A DNA stretch of 64,000 bases from Heliocidaris erythrogramma (lineage: Eukaryota > Echinodermata > Echinoidea > Camarodonta > Echinometridae), in assembly GCA_025617745.1 (NCBI GenBank), contig CM046854.1:62019606-62083605 (forward strand), read 5' to 3'. Below are positions 1-11,611 of the stretch, piece after piece; within the stretch, counting starts at the first letter, position 1; the number at the start of each line of letters is the position of its first letter. Under the pieces are notes generated by a model. The model saw nothing but the letters and a program-made list of their open reading frames with translations. It had not been told where the DNA came from and made no database searches. Position numbers and translations under genes: made by a program.

Positions 1-478
1 CCTTGTTCCTCCACGTCTGGACAGATAAATTTACAAAGATAGTAATTTACATGTATCTCCGTGGATACAAATGTCATTACATTTTGCATAACTTTAATAA
101 GCCCACGTCCGACATGCTCTAGGTTCATGTATGATTTCCAAGATATAATGATGTATTTCTATCTTTCTAGAGGTGAATTTTTACATCAAAACCCTATTAT
201 CGTTAATCTGTAAATCAATAGTTGTCAAGAGCAGTTTTACCGTAGTTATTCCTTATGTAGCTAATGTAATTTGCTTTCATCTCCAAGACATCATATTACA
301 GAGAGAAAGAGAACATATTAAAAGGACACGGTCATGTAGTACGTCCAGACAAAATGTGATTATAAATCCTACAAAATGGAAAAAAAATATTTATTAGAAA
401 CTTTTTGATGAAATAGTCATATCATCACAGAGACATATATTAAAATATTTTTTACACATATGAAATTTGAACAACTCC
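1..478. other. AT-rich non-coding stretch, probably intron of the receptor kinase gene
   Basis: I see no exon, RNA gene or clear repeat here. It lies upstream of kinase exons on the + strand, so it is most simply intronic. Confidence 0.4.
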
Positions 479-850
479 AGCTTTCAGCACTATAGCACCT
501 ACACTGTGGAATTCTCTTCCTCCCCAACTTCGTGATGCATCCTCCGTCAATAGTTTCAAGAACTGTCTAAAGACATACCTTTTTTCATAATCTTATAAGT
601 TATATCAATGCGTCTATAATGTGTATGTTTATGTTATCCGCTATTTCACCTTTTTTCAAGTATTTCACTCGGTTATAATGTAGTGCTAAGTAATGCAATG
701 TAATGTACTGTACTGTAATCTAATATAATTTAACTGAATGTAGTGTAAAGTAATTTAATTTCATGTATTCATCCACATTACGCATAATAGTTTTCAAAAT
801 TGTAAAGCGCATGGAGATGACTGAATATGATGCGCTATTATTATTATTAA
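479..850 (+). mobile_element. L2/CR1-like LINE, 3' end fragment
   Basis: Bases 480-593 translate on the + strand to a peptide containing APTLWNSLPPQLRDASSVNSF followed shortly by LKTYLFS and a stop. This is the C-terminal signature of L2/CR1-type reverse transcriptases. It is followed by a 3' UTR ending near 'aaagcgcatggagatga' and an (ATT)n tail at about 837-849, the usual tail of this LINE group. Only the last ~40 codons and the UTR remain, so it is a 5'-truncated dead copy, probably in an intron of the kinase gene. The clade is assigned from recalled family motifs, not a search. Confidence 0.7.
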
Positions 851-1042
851 AGGCCTTACTATGAAATATCAAAACGCGAAAGGTCGAATTTAGCTGCGTG
901 TTGATGCCAAGTGAAGTACTGGATCCAACAGGAAAGAGGAATGTTATTTTAAGTCTCATAGCACTTGGACATAATTTTTATGTTTTGATTTTAAACGATT
1001 TTTTTCTATTTCAATTTACTAATTACTATGTGTTTTTTATAG

Positions 1043-4000
1043 AAACCATCAAGATGGAGTTCACCGGAAATGACGGTATCTGGTGTCCACTCAAGGGAAG
1101 GAGATATCTGGTCTTTTGGTATCGTCTTGTGGGAAATTGTGACACTAGGTGTGAAGCTAAGAATGATTTAGCATTTTTTGCATATATATTCATATCATCA
1201 CTTCCTTAATCGTGTAAAAGTTATCCACCATTTTCCATTTAACTTTGATGCGGTTTACTACAAACTTAATTCTTTCTTAATGTTTTTGACTTGTGTCAAA
1301 TTCCGAAATTTGTTTTGCATTCAACTACAGGGAGGTGTAAGTTAACTTAAACTCTTGCAAGACATTGAATTTATAGTTAGATATTCAGTAATATATCAAG
1401 GTTCTTGCAAACCCAATGACACTCTTTCAACCAACACAAAAACAAAAATTATGTTACAGATAATTCATAATCTCATTTCTTTTCCATTTTGATACTAAGG
1501 TGCTAGGCCATACCCTAATATGACCTTTGACATCGTTCAGAAGGAGGTCATTAATGGATACAAGATGCCACGCCCTCGCCATTGTGGACAAGAGTTGTAA
1601 TTATTTTCCTTTAGATTTTTTGGTGGATATTATTTTAAGCGTAATTTACAAATCATACATAAATCATTATTGATAATTTAGAATATTTTCACGCCAATAC
1701 ATTCGTTTGTTTATAAAATTAAAGATACTTAACGGGAAAGAATATGTTCTTTCTTATATGATAGCTCTTTCCTTGAACTTTTATTGAGACAATTTCTCTA
1801 AACCCAAAGTATATAATTCGAACTAGTGGATGTTATTCATATATGTATATTCATTGGACAGAATAGACTAATGGATAAAAAGACCTTGTTCATTATTATT
1901 GCCGAATTATCAAAACAACGCCAGTACTAGGTATTACACAACACTGTTGTCTGTCCATTTATTGTACCTTGACTGGATAATTGTAGGAAAATTCCCTTTT
2001 AGTTCTTTTAATTTGTAAAGAGGCAGTGGAAATAGTGATTCTGAAAGAAAGGCATTCAGGATCAGAATGTTCGAAGGAAATCTGATCGTTCTTTAACCAT
2101 AAAATTGCCAACAAATGTGCACATGTATTTGTGAGTGTCCGGAAGTCTGTGCAGGTGCGCGCGAAGAAGACACTGTCGCCTATGAAGCAAAAGAATACCA
2201 ACAAAAATGATCTTGGCAAAATTAAAACTTGTAAATGAATGGTAAGTGGCGGCGACGAAGTGCATGCTTAAAGTCCTCTCATACCGTTTTCATATTAGGG
2301 GTAGAAGTGGGCTTAGTCCGGACTTAACCGTGCCTAAGCCGTGATACCGAAACTAATATGAAAGGTAATATAAAAGCCGACTTCTCAAACAGTTCTCGAG
2401 CACAGTTAAGTCCCGACTAAGCCCCGACCGGAAGTAGGTTGTCTCGTAAATTCCGTCATATGAATGGTATCCCCGCTAGTTGAAGCCGACCAGCATAAGG
2501 AAAGATAGAAAGAAAAGAAGATAGAAGGAAAAAACAAAATATAACATGAGGAAAGATTGCATGAGAAGAAGATACTAGAAAAACAAATATATCATAAGAT
2601 AAAAGAAAAGAATATAAGAAGAATAAAAAAAAAAGAATAACATAAAGAAAGATTGAAAGTAAAGAAGATAGAAGAACAAAACAAAGCACCTAATAAATAG
2701 CGCGGGAACAGAGGGCAGCAGAAACCATGTCAACAAATTCACATAGCAGATGCGATGCAGCCTTATTCCTGTAATATGAAGTACATGTATCAGCGGCAGC
2801 GCTAATAGAAGCGGCTAGAATTGACCTTAGTCGGGGTCAATTCTAGCCGCTTCTATAAGCCCCGACTAAGCACGCTTTGACAGTGAATATGAAAATGGTA
2901 TAAGGCACTTACTAAGCTATGCATTAACCGATACAGAACAACAACTGTAATTAAAAAAGAGGAAATATTTAATGCGTAATATAGTATTATGCAAGAAAAA
3001 AATTCCAGCCTAAGCTACCTAGACTGAAAATGATAACGAATGACAATATGAAAAACCGAGAAACCCATACCGAAACCAAAAAAAAAAAAATACTTTTTGG
3101 ACAATCATGGGACAAAGTAGACCTAGGACACTGCAAGAATCATGGCATCTTATTACAAATTAACTTAACAAAATGGAATAATGAAATTAATAATCACAAC
3201 TTACCATTGTCTTCTTTAGGATATCTCTTTAGAACATTACATCCCATGCCCCTCAACATGGCCCCCATTCCTTTCCACACAGAGATTAACTCGCATCTCC
3301 ATCTCACGCACAGCCCTGGGAATCATTGGGGCTTGTTGGCGTAGAGCATCAAACTCATCAATGATTCTTGTATCATGATGTTGAGTGGCCACCGCGATCT
3401 CCGGATCTGACTTGTGACTTTTTTCAAAGTGTTCACATTTGCATAATTTGCTCATCTCTTGTGCTCACTGAAGTGTAACACATCGGGTTTTTCATCAAAA
3501 TAAAATCGGACGAAACCCCTCTATCAAGACGACTTGTGATAGTTAACCAAAGGAAGCAATTGAATTTTAGTCCATTAGCGTAAAAAGGATTTTTCGAGCC
3601 CCACGTGCTCATTGAAGCGTACAATTTTGAATGAAATTCCATAGGATCATTGATACATGTACACCGGTCATAAACATAATGAATAAATGTTATTCAAATG
3701 ATATTTAGTGCACAAAATCAAAGCAATACTTACTGTATAATTTTAATATGGCAATTCTTTGTTTTTATTATGTGCTCATTCGACCTTGAATTCATGGATA
3801 TTGTTTGCAAAAGTCAAAAACACCTTTCCAAAACATGATTTCAATCGCATGAGATAAAATTTACCACGGGGAAGATGTCAAAACTGCAGTTTTGGCAATT
3901 TTCACCCCGTGATCACTCAACCGTAAAGTTTTGTGCACAAGTCGTTTTGGTATGTTAGGAAGGACATTAAACGTTTGTTGAATGTCTTCTGATGCTGAAA

Positions 4001-4611
4001 ATTTGAGATTTGTTCCGATATCATTGATTCAAAGTTATGACATTGGGCTTGTGAACTTTAAAACATGGCCATTTTGCCTTTAGGGCATGCTCACTGAAGC
4101 GTGACCTAATGATTTCCCTTTAATTTCACATGAAAGGTAGCTGAGAAGTACAGCTGCATGTCTCTGTACTCAGATTTCTTCAAAGGTTGCTGGTTCAGAA
4201 ATTACAGAGATTTTTTTTTGTTTTGTGATGTGTTTAGTTGATGGAAGCCAATTTTAAGGGAATATAAAAATTAAGAGCCTACAGTGTTATGTAATTTTCA
4301 TTCCGAGACATTTCAATAATTGTTTTGTAGGTACACAATTATGAGCCTTTGTTGGGAGAAAGAAGCTGGGAATCGGAGCAGCTTTGATCAGATCCTGAAG
4401 AGTCTAGAAAGGATTCTAGAAAAGACTCATGTAAGAATGATCCCTTATTGTTTACAATTAGACGAATTGGTTTCACACATGGTGCCAGTCATATTTTTTT
4501 AATAATCATATTTGAAAGAAATGAATCATGAGAGTCCATAAATCAATATGAAAACTTTCCAGATAAGTGTAAACGGCTTCTCTATAAGTCTATACAAATT
4601 ACAACTTTCTC

Positions 4612-4642
<31 letters not shown>

Positions 4643-4870
4643 TTTAATATAAATTATATTTTTTCTATATATCATTGAACATCGTTAAACTATTTTCTAA
4701 AACATAAAATAAATGTCTGTGATGTCTTGCTCGACAAGGTAAGTTAGTAAACTGATATTCTGCTAATGTAGAAATTAAGTATCATTTTGTATGTTCATTA
4801 TTTCTCATAGAATTACTTGTCTCTCAATGACTTAGACGAAGGATTGTATGCGTCTACACTGGACATGTAA
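1043..4870 (+). CDS. Receptor tyrosine kinase, last four coding exons (kinase C-lobe and tail)
   Basis: Four exons with canonical splice sites join in frame: 1043-1148, 1500-1596, 4331-4430 and 4811-4870 (stop TAA 4868-4870). Exon 1 reads RWSSPE (APE-motif region) then REGDIWSFGIVLWEIVTLG, kinase subdomains VIII-IX. Exon 2 continues with G|ARPYPNM and GYKMPRPRHCGQE. Exon 3 carries LYTIMSLCWEKEAGNRSSF (CW...R, subdomain XI). Exon 4 encodes NYLSLNDLDEGLYASTLDM and the stop. The order and motifs are those of an animal receptor tyrosine kinase, closest by eye to the FGFR/RET type. RWSSPE replaces the common KWMAPE. The short tail has two tyrosines (YLSL, LYAS), possible phosphotyrosine docking sites. 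Upstream exons (N-lobe, transmembrane, ectodomain) lie outside the window. The host-gene call is firm; the subfamily is not. Confidence 0.85.
2281..2901. repeat. Non-autonomous foldback element with nested hairpins, inside the kinase intron
   Basis: Outer ends are imperfect inverted repeats ('ataccgttttcatatt' at 2281 against 'gaatatgaaaatggtat' at 2901). A second inverted pair, both arms containing 'ggcttagtc..ggacttaac', lies at about 2310-2335 and 2402-2427. At 2801-2860 is a hairpin with 26-bp arms (2801-2826 and 2835-2860, one mismatch) and an 8-base loop. An A/G-rich strand of low complexity fills 2490-2690. No coding capacity and no clear target duplication. It sits in the 2.7-kb intron between kinase exons 2 and 3. 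Confidence 0.55.
2905..4330. other. Receptor kinase intron sequence with a recurring short motif
   Basis: No exon is visible. The motif 'gtgctcactgaag' and close variants recur near 3460, 3607 and 4086, the last with 'gcgtgacc'. This suggests remains of a repeat family, but I could not find matching inverted ends. Confidence 0.3.
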
Positions 4871-5516
4871 GAATACTCAGAGGATCCGCATTTTCGTTTC
4901 AGAAAGACGAGGATGTAAGAAAGTAAATTCCATCTTAACCGTGAAATATCACTGGTAGATGTGAGAAGTGTTCGATTTGATATATTCTATCATATGATAT
5001 GAATGTATCTAATGTTATCAACCATCTCCTAAAATATGTTAGTAGGACATATTGGCAAAATTACTTTTATATATTGAATATTTTGATATATTTTATTGAT
5101 ATATTTTATACATTGAAATCTGGCCTTAACTGAAGCTTAAAATTAGACAAGCTTACATTCATGTTGCAGAGTATTCCTCCAAAATTATTTCCGATTTGTC
5201 ATGAATATAGTTATCTTCAGATAATAATTAAGAAGATCAAAGAAGAAACCACGAGGAAAGAAAACTAATCATGCTACTATATATACTGTGCGTATAAAAA
5301 AAGTTACACTTTTGAAAAATCTGTCAGAATTTAATTCAAAAATATTTAGAAGATTTCTACATTGGATCGCCTTGAGCACCATTGGTGGATATGAGCGCTA
5401 TATAAATATCCAATATTATTATTATTATTACATGTTTATAGATGCCCAATAAGTTTCATCTATCAAGTGCGGCTTACAAAACAAATTTTCGTTCAAGCTT
5501 GGGCGAACACTGACTG
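4871..5516. other. 3' flank of the kinase gene with an L2-like LINE tail
   Basis: After the stop codon at 4870 the DNA is AT-rich, probably 3' UTR then intergenic. At about 5365-5430 the stretch 'gagcgctatataaatatcc' followed by (ATT)n looks like the 3' tail of an L2/CR1-like LINE, compare 800-850. No polyadenylation signal could be fixed; one AATAAA occurs at about 5887. Confidence 0.4.
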
Positions 5517-5925
5517 TTTTTGTCCAGAGTGTGAAAATGGCATTCTTACAAATTGCTCTTTGCCACAAATTTATGATTATGTTATTACAGTCTAGGATTT
5601 TTGTGCCACTTTTCTATCCTTTTAATGATTTCATTGCTTTATGCATGAGTGAGAACTAATGATGTGTAATTACTTCAAAATTCTTTTGTCCAGAGTGTGA
5701 AAAATGGCCTGCCCGAAATTGAAAGAAGAGGGAAAATTAAACAAGCAAATCCGAATAAGTGTTCCCATTCAAACAAATTGCTCTTTTCCATAAACTTATG
5801 ATTATGTTACGATAGTATAGGAATTTTGCCTCAATTTTCTATCATTCATTTAATGATTTCATTGCTTTTGATATGTATGGCCGAGAATAAATAATGTGTA
5901 TTACTTCAAGATCTTTTTACAGAAT
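5517..5925 (+). repeat. Diverged direct duplication, two units
   Basis: Unit 1 (about 5517-5687) and unit 2 (about 5688-5925) both run 'ttttgtccagagtgtgaaaa', 'aaattgctctt', 'ttatgattatgtta', 'tttaatgatttcattgctt' and 'taatgtgtaattacttcaa'-like blocks in the same order. Unit 2 has an extra ~60-bp insert near its start. Non-coding; origin unknown. Confidence 0.6.
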
Positions 5926-5959
5926 TCACTATACACAGACACATTAAAACCACATGCCA

Positions 5960-6440
5960 CCCATTCATTCAAGAAGTACCAGATCAATCAATCCATCAAT
6001 AACTCAACCGATAAATCGGTTATTCGGTCAGTCAGTGATTCAATCAGTCGATCAATTAGTAAGTCAGTCAGGTGTTAATCACTCAAACATTGGAGCAGTC
6101 ACTCAACCAAGCAAACAAGCAGTCAGTTAATCAACAGTCATCCAATTGATCAATCAATTAAGAAATCAATTAATTGACCTATCAGTTGAAGAATTAATTT
6201 TAAAACATTGGCTTTTAGCTGCCAAAGTGGGGGGGGGGGGGCGCATTATCCCCTATGTGGATCCGCCATTGAATACGTAATGAATACACTGTGATTAATT
6301 GACTGATAGACTGATTGAGAATTGATTGAATACGTACAGTAAATTGACTGGTTGATTTATTGATCAACCGAAAGATTGAATTACATTCTTACTTGAATTT
6401 TTGATTGATAGATAGATTGATTGATTGATTGATTAAAAAT
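5960..6440. repeat. Degenerate 4-bp (TCAA/ATTG-type) low-complexity tract
   Basis: The left half is rich in 'atcaatca' and 'gtcagtca' on the + strand; the right half (6290-6440) is rich in the complement 'gattgatt', so the two halves form a loose large palindrome. A G12-type run sits at about 6230-6241. The short open frame rich in Ser/Ile is an artefact of the repeat. Confidence 0.6.
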
Positions 6441-6479
6441 TAATTAATTGGAGTTCTTGATTGAATGACTAGCTAGATG

Positions 6480-6993
6480 CCTGGCACTTTCTTTGGAGCT
6501 ACGGCGAAGTTTAGGCTTATGGATAGTACTTTGTGTTCGGTGTTCGATAGTTTGTGCTGGCTAAGGTTGATGACGATGTCCTTGGCTGGTTGGAAAGTAT
6601 GATGGTTGTTGGTTTGGTTCCGTTGTTGGGAGTTGAGTTTGTCGAATTTCCTAATCTGCTGGAGTTGGGTGGCTTGAAATGCTTCGTGTGCAGTCTCGGG
6701 GCCGAAGGTCTGTATCTTACGGAGGTCGTCTGGATTGAATCCTTGAGTTTATAGTTCGGATGGAGTAGCAGAGATAGCGGAGTCGATGCAGTGGAGCTTG
6801 TGTCGAGTGTGCGTGATACGTTCTCGCGTGAGGGCTTTTTTCTCGCGTGGTGTAGGATGCGTTGGGGCTTGGGGATGTGTCGATGGAGGACTTGAATTTG
6901 ACGCCTGGGAGGACGATGTTGCAGTCGCGGCAGCGTTGAGGAAGATACCCACGTCCGCATTACAGCCACTTATACCCCGTCCCTCCCAGCGCC
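6480..6993. other. GC-richer stretch with overlapping open frames, unrecognised
   Basis: Base composition is clearly GC-richer than its neighbours. An open frame of 150 codons lies on the minus strand (6969-6517) and shorter ones on both strands, with many Pro, Ser, Thr and Arg. I recognise no domain. It ends exactly where the palindromic element at 6994 starts. It could be a decayed mobile-element coding piece or chance; I do not call a gene. Confidence 0.25.
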
Positions 6994-7263
6994 GGGGTAA
7001 CCTCGCTAGTCATAAGGATCGCAATTCATAACGACCACTTATTCATAAGGGCCGCTATCCATAACGCGTGACTAAATGAATAGCGGTTTTGTATGAATAG
7101 CGGTCTTAATGAATAGCGGTTTTGTATGAATAGCGGTCTTAATGAATAGCGAGCAAACCATAGACAAATTACCTCGCTTTTCATAAGGACCGTTATTCAG
7201 AACTATTCATAAGGACCGGTTTTCTATGAATAGCGGTCCTTATGAATAACGAGCGGAACCCCC
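6994..7263. mobile_element. Palindromic repeat element 'CGCTATTCATAAGGAC', copy 1
   Basis: About 270 bp made almost entirely of alternating direct and inverted copies of a core like 'cgctattcataaggacc' and its complement 'ggtccttatgaatagcg', with ends 'ggggtaacctcgct' and 'agcggaacccc' that pair. A second copy at 57096-57358 has the same internal order, including 'gagcaaaccatagacaaatta'. It is a non-coding mobile element of foldback type. Confidence 0.75.
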
Positions 7264-7329
7264 TATCCCATACCAGTCAACCTGTGCGAAACGTCAAATC
7301 TTTTCCACGCTCAACCTTATCTGGTTTGC

Positions 7330-7363
7330 AGTCCTTTTCAGGACTTCACTTTCAAGAAAGATT
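7330..7363 (+). promoter_or_regulatory. Relic histone mRNA 3' processing signal (stem-loop plus CAAGAAAGA)
   Basis: AGTCCTTTTCAGGACT (7330-7345) forms a perfect 6-bp stem with the TTTC loop typical of replication-dependent histone mRNAs. Seven bases later comes CAAGAAAGATT (7353-7363), the purine-rich downstream element which in sea urchin histone genes pairs with U7 snRNA. A weaker echo, 'agtcttttcaggact', lies near 7443. No histone coding sequence precedes it; a palindromic element abuts the region upstream, so this looks like an orphaned gene end. Chance is possible, since flanking bases and spacing are not ideal. Confidence 0.45.
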
Positions 7364-7379
7364 ACTTCTACATTCTCTT

Positions 7380-8930
7380 ACTTTCTATGTCGTCTTTCCA
7401 TTTCTTCTCTTAACTTTCTCCACTTTCTTCTTCTAACTCAACAGTCTTTTCAGGACTAACCACATGGTGAACCGTAGGCCTCCACAACGTTATCAGTACC
7501 ATCATGCAAACCTCTTGCTTCAAATAGTTTGATGACTATACTTTTATAATAAGTTTAATCATTTAATGATTTTAATTGTATATCATTGTTCCTTATTTCT
7601 TATTACCATTTTATGTAAACATTGCACTATTAGTCCTTGGACTACTGCAATGTGTATTTTATATTAATAAACAAAAATTCAATTGGAATTGAATTTTGAA
7701 TTGAATTAATTTAAAAGAAACAATGGAGGCAAATACAGTATGTAAATAATAAACATCATTATAAACAAGCCTATTTTCTGTCTCCCTTTGTGGTTATTTC
7801 TGCAGGTAAAAAATCAAATTGAAAACTGGTGTATCGTAAAAAAAATGTTCATGATGATCCATACTCTGTTTCTAAGTTCTATATAATGTATATAACATTT
7901 AATTTAAAAAAAAGAACAACATAAATATAATCATCCCATTATCATCGCAATAAATGCGTAATTGTGTCCTTGAAAGTTTTCGAGTCATTCAACCTCCGAG
8001 TCGGAGTCCGAGTCCGCGTCATTGCTGTCGAGTCCGAGTTCAAGTCCGAGTCCGGCAGAAATCGGACTCGAGTAATACAGCACTGATATGGATATGATAT
8101 ATTTTGGTTGACTTACTTTTATTAGTTTTCCAATATTTTTCAACAAAGACCAAATTGATTGATTGATTAATTGGTTTATTTGCCACCAACAACATTTAAT
8201 TACAATACATTTTCATACAATGATATTCACATAGAAAAGATGAAAAGCATTGGTTGGTTAAAAAAGGGCCAAATAATAGCACATGTGCTATTCGAGCCTG
8301 ACCCACAACAGAATTACACAAAACATTTACAGAATTTCAGCATAGTTACAATTATTGTATTATCGTTACATTCATTACCAAAAATAATTATAGTTAACAG
8401 TGAATTACTAAAAGAAGAAAATAATGATGTTAAATACATTTCTTGTACATAAAATACAGACTTTTTGCATGGATATCTTCATTTATGATTTACTCAGCAA
8501 GTGTGTTTTAACTGAATTCCGAAACCTACTTTTAGACCTGGTTAATCTGATTAAAAGGTTTTCTTTTCCAAAATCCACTACCCACAAAATACAATGAAAA
8601 TTGACCTTATGTCCTACTGAATTTTGGTAGACGCTATCGTCCACCTTCCTCTTGCCATGTGTAGTACCTATGCCGTATATTATTGAGGCAAGTTGTTATT
8701 AAACAAATCAAACTTGAAAGTAGAAATTGAAAAGTCATGCAAATCATAATAAATTTAGGATTCGCAAACGTCGAAATTGCCCCCGAGTTGCCAGTATATA
8801 CTCGTTCTTTGCCAAGTTGATTATGTTGGTGATAATATGCCACAGATGTCTATATGCAGCCCACATATCTTGGCATTTGGAATTGTAGTGGGACGCACTT
8901 TTGGATATTTACCTCATGGGGGCGTTATAG
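7380..8930. other. Intergenic AT-rich DNA with a GAGTCC minisatellite
   Basis: No gene recognised. At about 7988-8060 'gagtccgagtc'-type units repeat several times as a short minisatellite. AT-rich simple stretches surround it. An open frame of 93 codons at 8171-8452 has no recognisable motif and I treat it as chance. Confidence 0.35.
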
Positions 8931-8936
8931 CAGTAA

Positions 8937-9836
8937 AGCTACGGTCACAAAGGTTCGTACGAACGATGCGTTCGTACGAATTCCGGAGTTCGTAGAGATT
9001 CGTAGATGGCATAGATTCTTACGGCCTTCTTACGAAGTTCGTACGAACGCCATTTAATTCACCAGAACAACTTAGGACCTTCTTGAGAAACGAAGTGATT
9101 TTCGGTTATACAATAGCCCTAGAGTTGGTACGTTTTTCGTAAGAATGCCTTGAGTTATTCTTTCGTCAGACTTACGGCCATCTTACGATTTTTGTTGTCG
9201 CAAGATGGTCGTTGCATGGTCGATGCAACTCACGGCACTCTCAAGTCATTCGTAAGAATATCTTACGAATTTGTGTATATTTTCTTCGACAGGAGATGCT
9301 TCCTCGTCGAGCACCGTGAACAGAGTGAGGGTTTGAACTTCGCGCGTTTGGCTTTATACCCCCTAAAAATCAACAATTGTAGAAATTGTGTCCCCACGCC
9401 TTACGAGCACCTCACGAACACCTTATAAACGCCAAGAGTCATTCATAAGAGCGCCGTACGAATCTCCGTTCCTAAGGCGTTCTTACAAACGCCCGAACGC
9501 CGTAAGAGCCCTCCATGAACAACTTAAGGCGTTCTTACGATCATCGTAAGAATTTAAGGCTTCTAGAATTGTCTCTCAGCCCTTCAAAACCTTGCGTTGT
9601 TCTTACGATGTTCTTATGACGTTCGTACGGCCGTCTTTAATACGAAGGGGGGGGGGGGGGTTTCGTACGACTTTGAAAAATTCTTGGACAAGACCATCGA
9701 CCATGCTGCGAACTTACGAAGGGTCTACGGACGCTGGTTTCCACCGGCCTTCTTGAGAGGATCTTACGAAATGGTCTAATGACCAATGATCGTACGGCGT
9801 TCGTAGCAGTTCTTAATGGTATTTGTGACCGAGGCT
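8937..9836. mobile_element. Harbinger-like non-autonomous element, 900 bp, TAA target duplication
   Basis: The ends form terminal inverted repeats (AGCTACGGTCACAAA at the left; the complement of the right end reads AGCCTCGGTCACAAA, 13 of 15 matching) and are flanked by TAA on both sides (8934-8936 and 9837-9839), the 3-bp TWA duplication typical of PIF/Harbinger. The interior is filled with TTCGTACGAA, CTTACGAA and CGTAAGAA words in both orientations, likely subterminal transposase-binding motifs. A G-run lies at about 9648-9660. Open frames inside are short and motif-free. Confidence 0.75.
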
Positions 9837-9839
9837 TAA

Positions 9840-10270
9840 GATATATAGCTGGGCTTAGTTTAGTAACTTTCAGGGTTTCAATTAAAGGTGGAAAGTATTT
9901 TGAATAGGACAGTTTGGCATCTGCCTGAGTATGCAGTCAGTGGTAATTAGTATTCGTGATATTTTAGTGAATAAAAGGTGTTTTCCCCAAGTCGATAGCA
10001 TTAAGAATCTTTTGTATTTCAAATATAAAAGGGGCCTCCTCGGCGCCTGAACCTGTTAATTTCAGTGGCCTAGGCTCCGACTATTTTAAAGTAGATATTC
10101 AAAGAAAATCACAAATATGGCAATTAATGTATCACTAGACACTGGGAAGCTTACAGATGGCAATCGTATAAGTTTTATGTCAACTGCGTATCTGGTGATT
10201 ATAAAAACAACACAAATAAAAGCTCTTCTCAGCATCTGGAATATCCGAGGATTCGCCAGAAATATAGCGA
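9840..10270. other. Intergenic, nothing recognised
   Basis: I see no exon, RNA gene or repeat structure that I can support in this stretch. Confidence 0.3.
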
Positions 10271-10275
10271 TGTTT

Positions 10276-10850
10276 TGATGTCGTCACACTCGGGATCGAT
10301 CCTGCTTAAGCAGACGACGTCCTATAATGAATGAACGTAATTGCAATGTAATTATTTATCAAATTATAAAGAGTTTGGTGTATTTAAACATGACCTTATT
10401 TCACACCATTATAAAGGGAAAGTGAAACTGATTCTGATAGCTAAAACCGTTTGATTGTAAATACATAGGAGAAGGGTCAATGATCAATGAAATAAACCCC
10501 ACTTTCAAATTGAAAAGCCCTCCGAATAATAGCAGGATGGTATTCGTTCCCTTTTGAAACGCCGAACATGCCCCGGTGCAAGCAGCTGAAAATACAATGG
10601 CGTCTTATTTTGTTTACAAGTGACTGATTCCTTTATTTTTTTAACGCTGCATTTTTCATCAAAATAATACCATACACGAAGTTAAGAGTGAGGCAACAGA
10701 CTAACATTAAGACTGACGCTAGTGAAGGAAGAGAAATAAGTGAAGAGGAGATGACAAAATAGGCTCTGAAAAATGTGTAAGATGTTATGGGACATCGTCT
10801 GCTTAGACAGGACTGGTCCAGGGTGTGTCGTCACATATCTCAGCAGCGTT
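10276..10850. repeat. Foldback element with imperfect ~40-bp inverted arms
   Basis: Around 10296-10330 the + strand reads 'cctgcttaagcagacgacgtcc'-like sequence, and the complement of about 10785-10825 reads 'cctgtctaagcagacgatgtcc'-like sequence, with further matches outward ('gtcgtcacac' against 'gtgacgacacac'). The arms are about 75-80% alike and frame ~450 bp without coding capacity. No target duplication identified. Confidence 0.5.
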
Positions 10851-11557
10851 CGAGGAGCTCTTCAGCTGCTATATCGGGGGCTGTATTTTACCGTTTTATA
10901 ATTGATAATAATCATTACTTCAAATGTTTCCAAGCGTTGAATTTGGATAACCTTGTTTAATTTATGCCATCTATGCAATAATAAGTATTAAGCCAATATT
11001 TAAAATCATTAACGTTCTACTTTAAGCCACACCTAAGCACGTGAACTCAACTGGTTAAGGCGCTGTCACACTCTAGCGTATAGAGGCAGCGTATGAGGAA
11101 CGTATGGACTTTTTGGGCATACGCTGACATACGCTGAAACACGCTAGGGGTACGCTGGAATACGTTTGTAGTACGCCGGGGTACGTCGGTGTACGCTGAT
11201 GTACGCTGACGGCCAAAAAAAAATGTTGAACATGCACACAAATTTTCAGCGTATGCCGACGTATGAATTTTACGCTCCTCATACGTTCCTCATACGCTGG
11301 ACACGCTAGAGGTACGCTGAAGGTACGTTACTCATACGTCGAGTACGCTTCTCATACGTTGAAATTGAGTGGGTCAGGAAACCTAGCGTTAGAGGAGCGT
11401 ATAATGAACGTGTGTCTGACGTGTGTCTAACGAATGGCTAACGTTATGATGGTAGTTCTAACGACAGTCTAACGTACTCAACTTATGCCTAACGTGTTCT
11501 GAGCGTACAGCCAACTTATCCCATGTGTATTACATGCGTATTTGCAGCGCATGGGGG

Positions 11558-11566
11558 TATATAAAG
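11558..11566 (+). promoter_or_regulatory. TATA-like box inside the Harbinger-like element
   Basis: TATATAAAG lies 45 bp upstream of the ATG at 11612 in the only non-repetitive part of the element. The position suits a polymerase II promoter for the remnant reading frame; a motif match only. Confidence 0.45.
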
Positions 11567-11611
11567 TCTCACATTTCCAAATCTGTATCAGTTTTTACCA
11601 GCAGTTCAGAG

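Noticed and set aside
5896-6078. Ser/Ile-rich open frame
   Set aside because: It is the translation of a degenerate 4-bp repeat and has no domain.
6517-6969. 150-codon minus-strand frame as a gene
   Set aside because: Low-complexity Pro/Ser/Thr/Arg composition, open frames on both strands, no motif and no splice context. Left as unrecognised.
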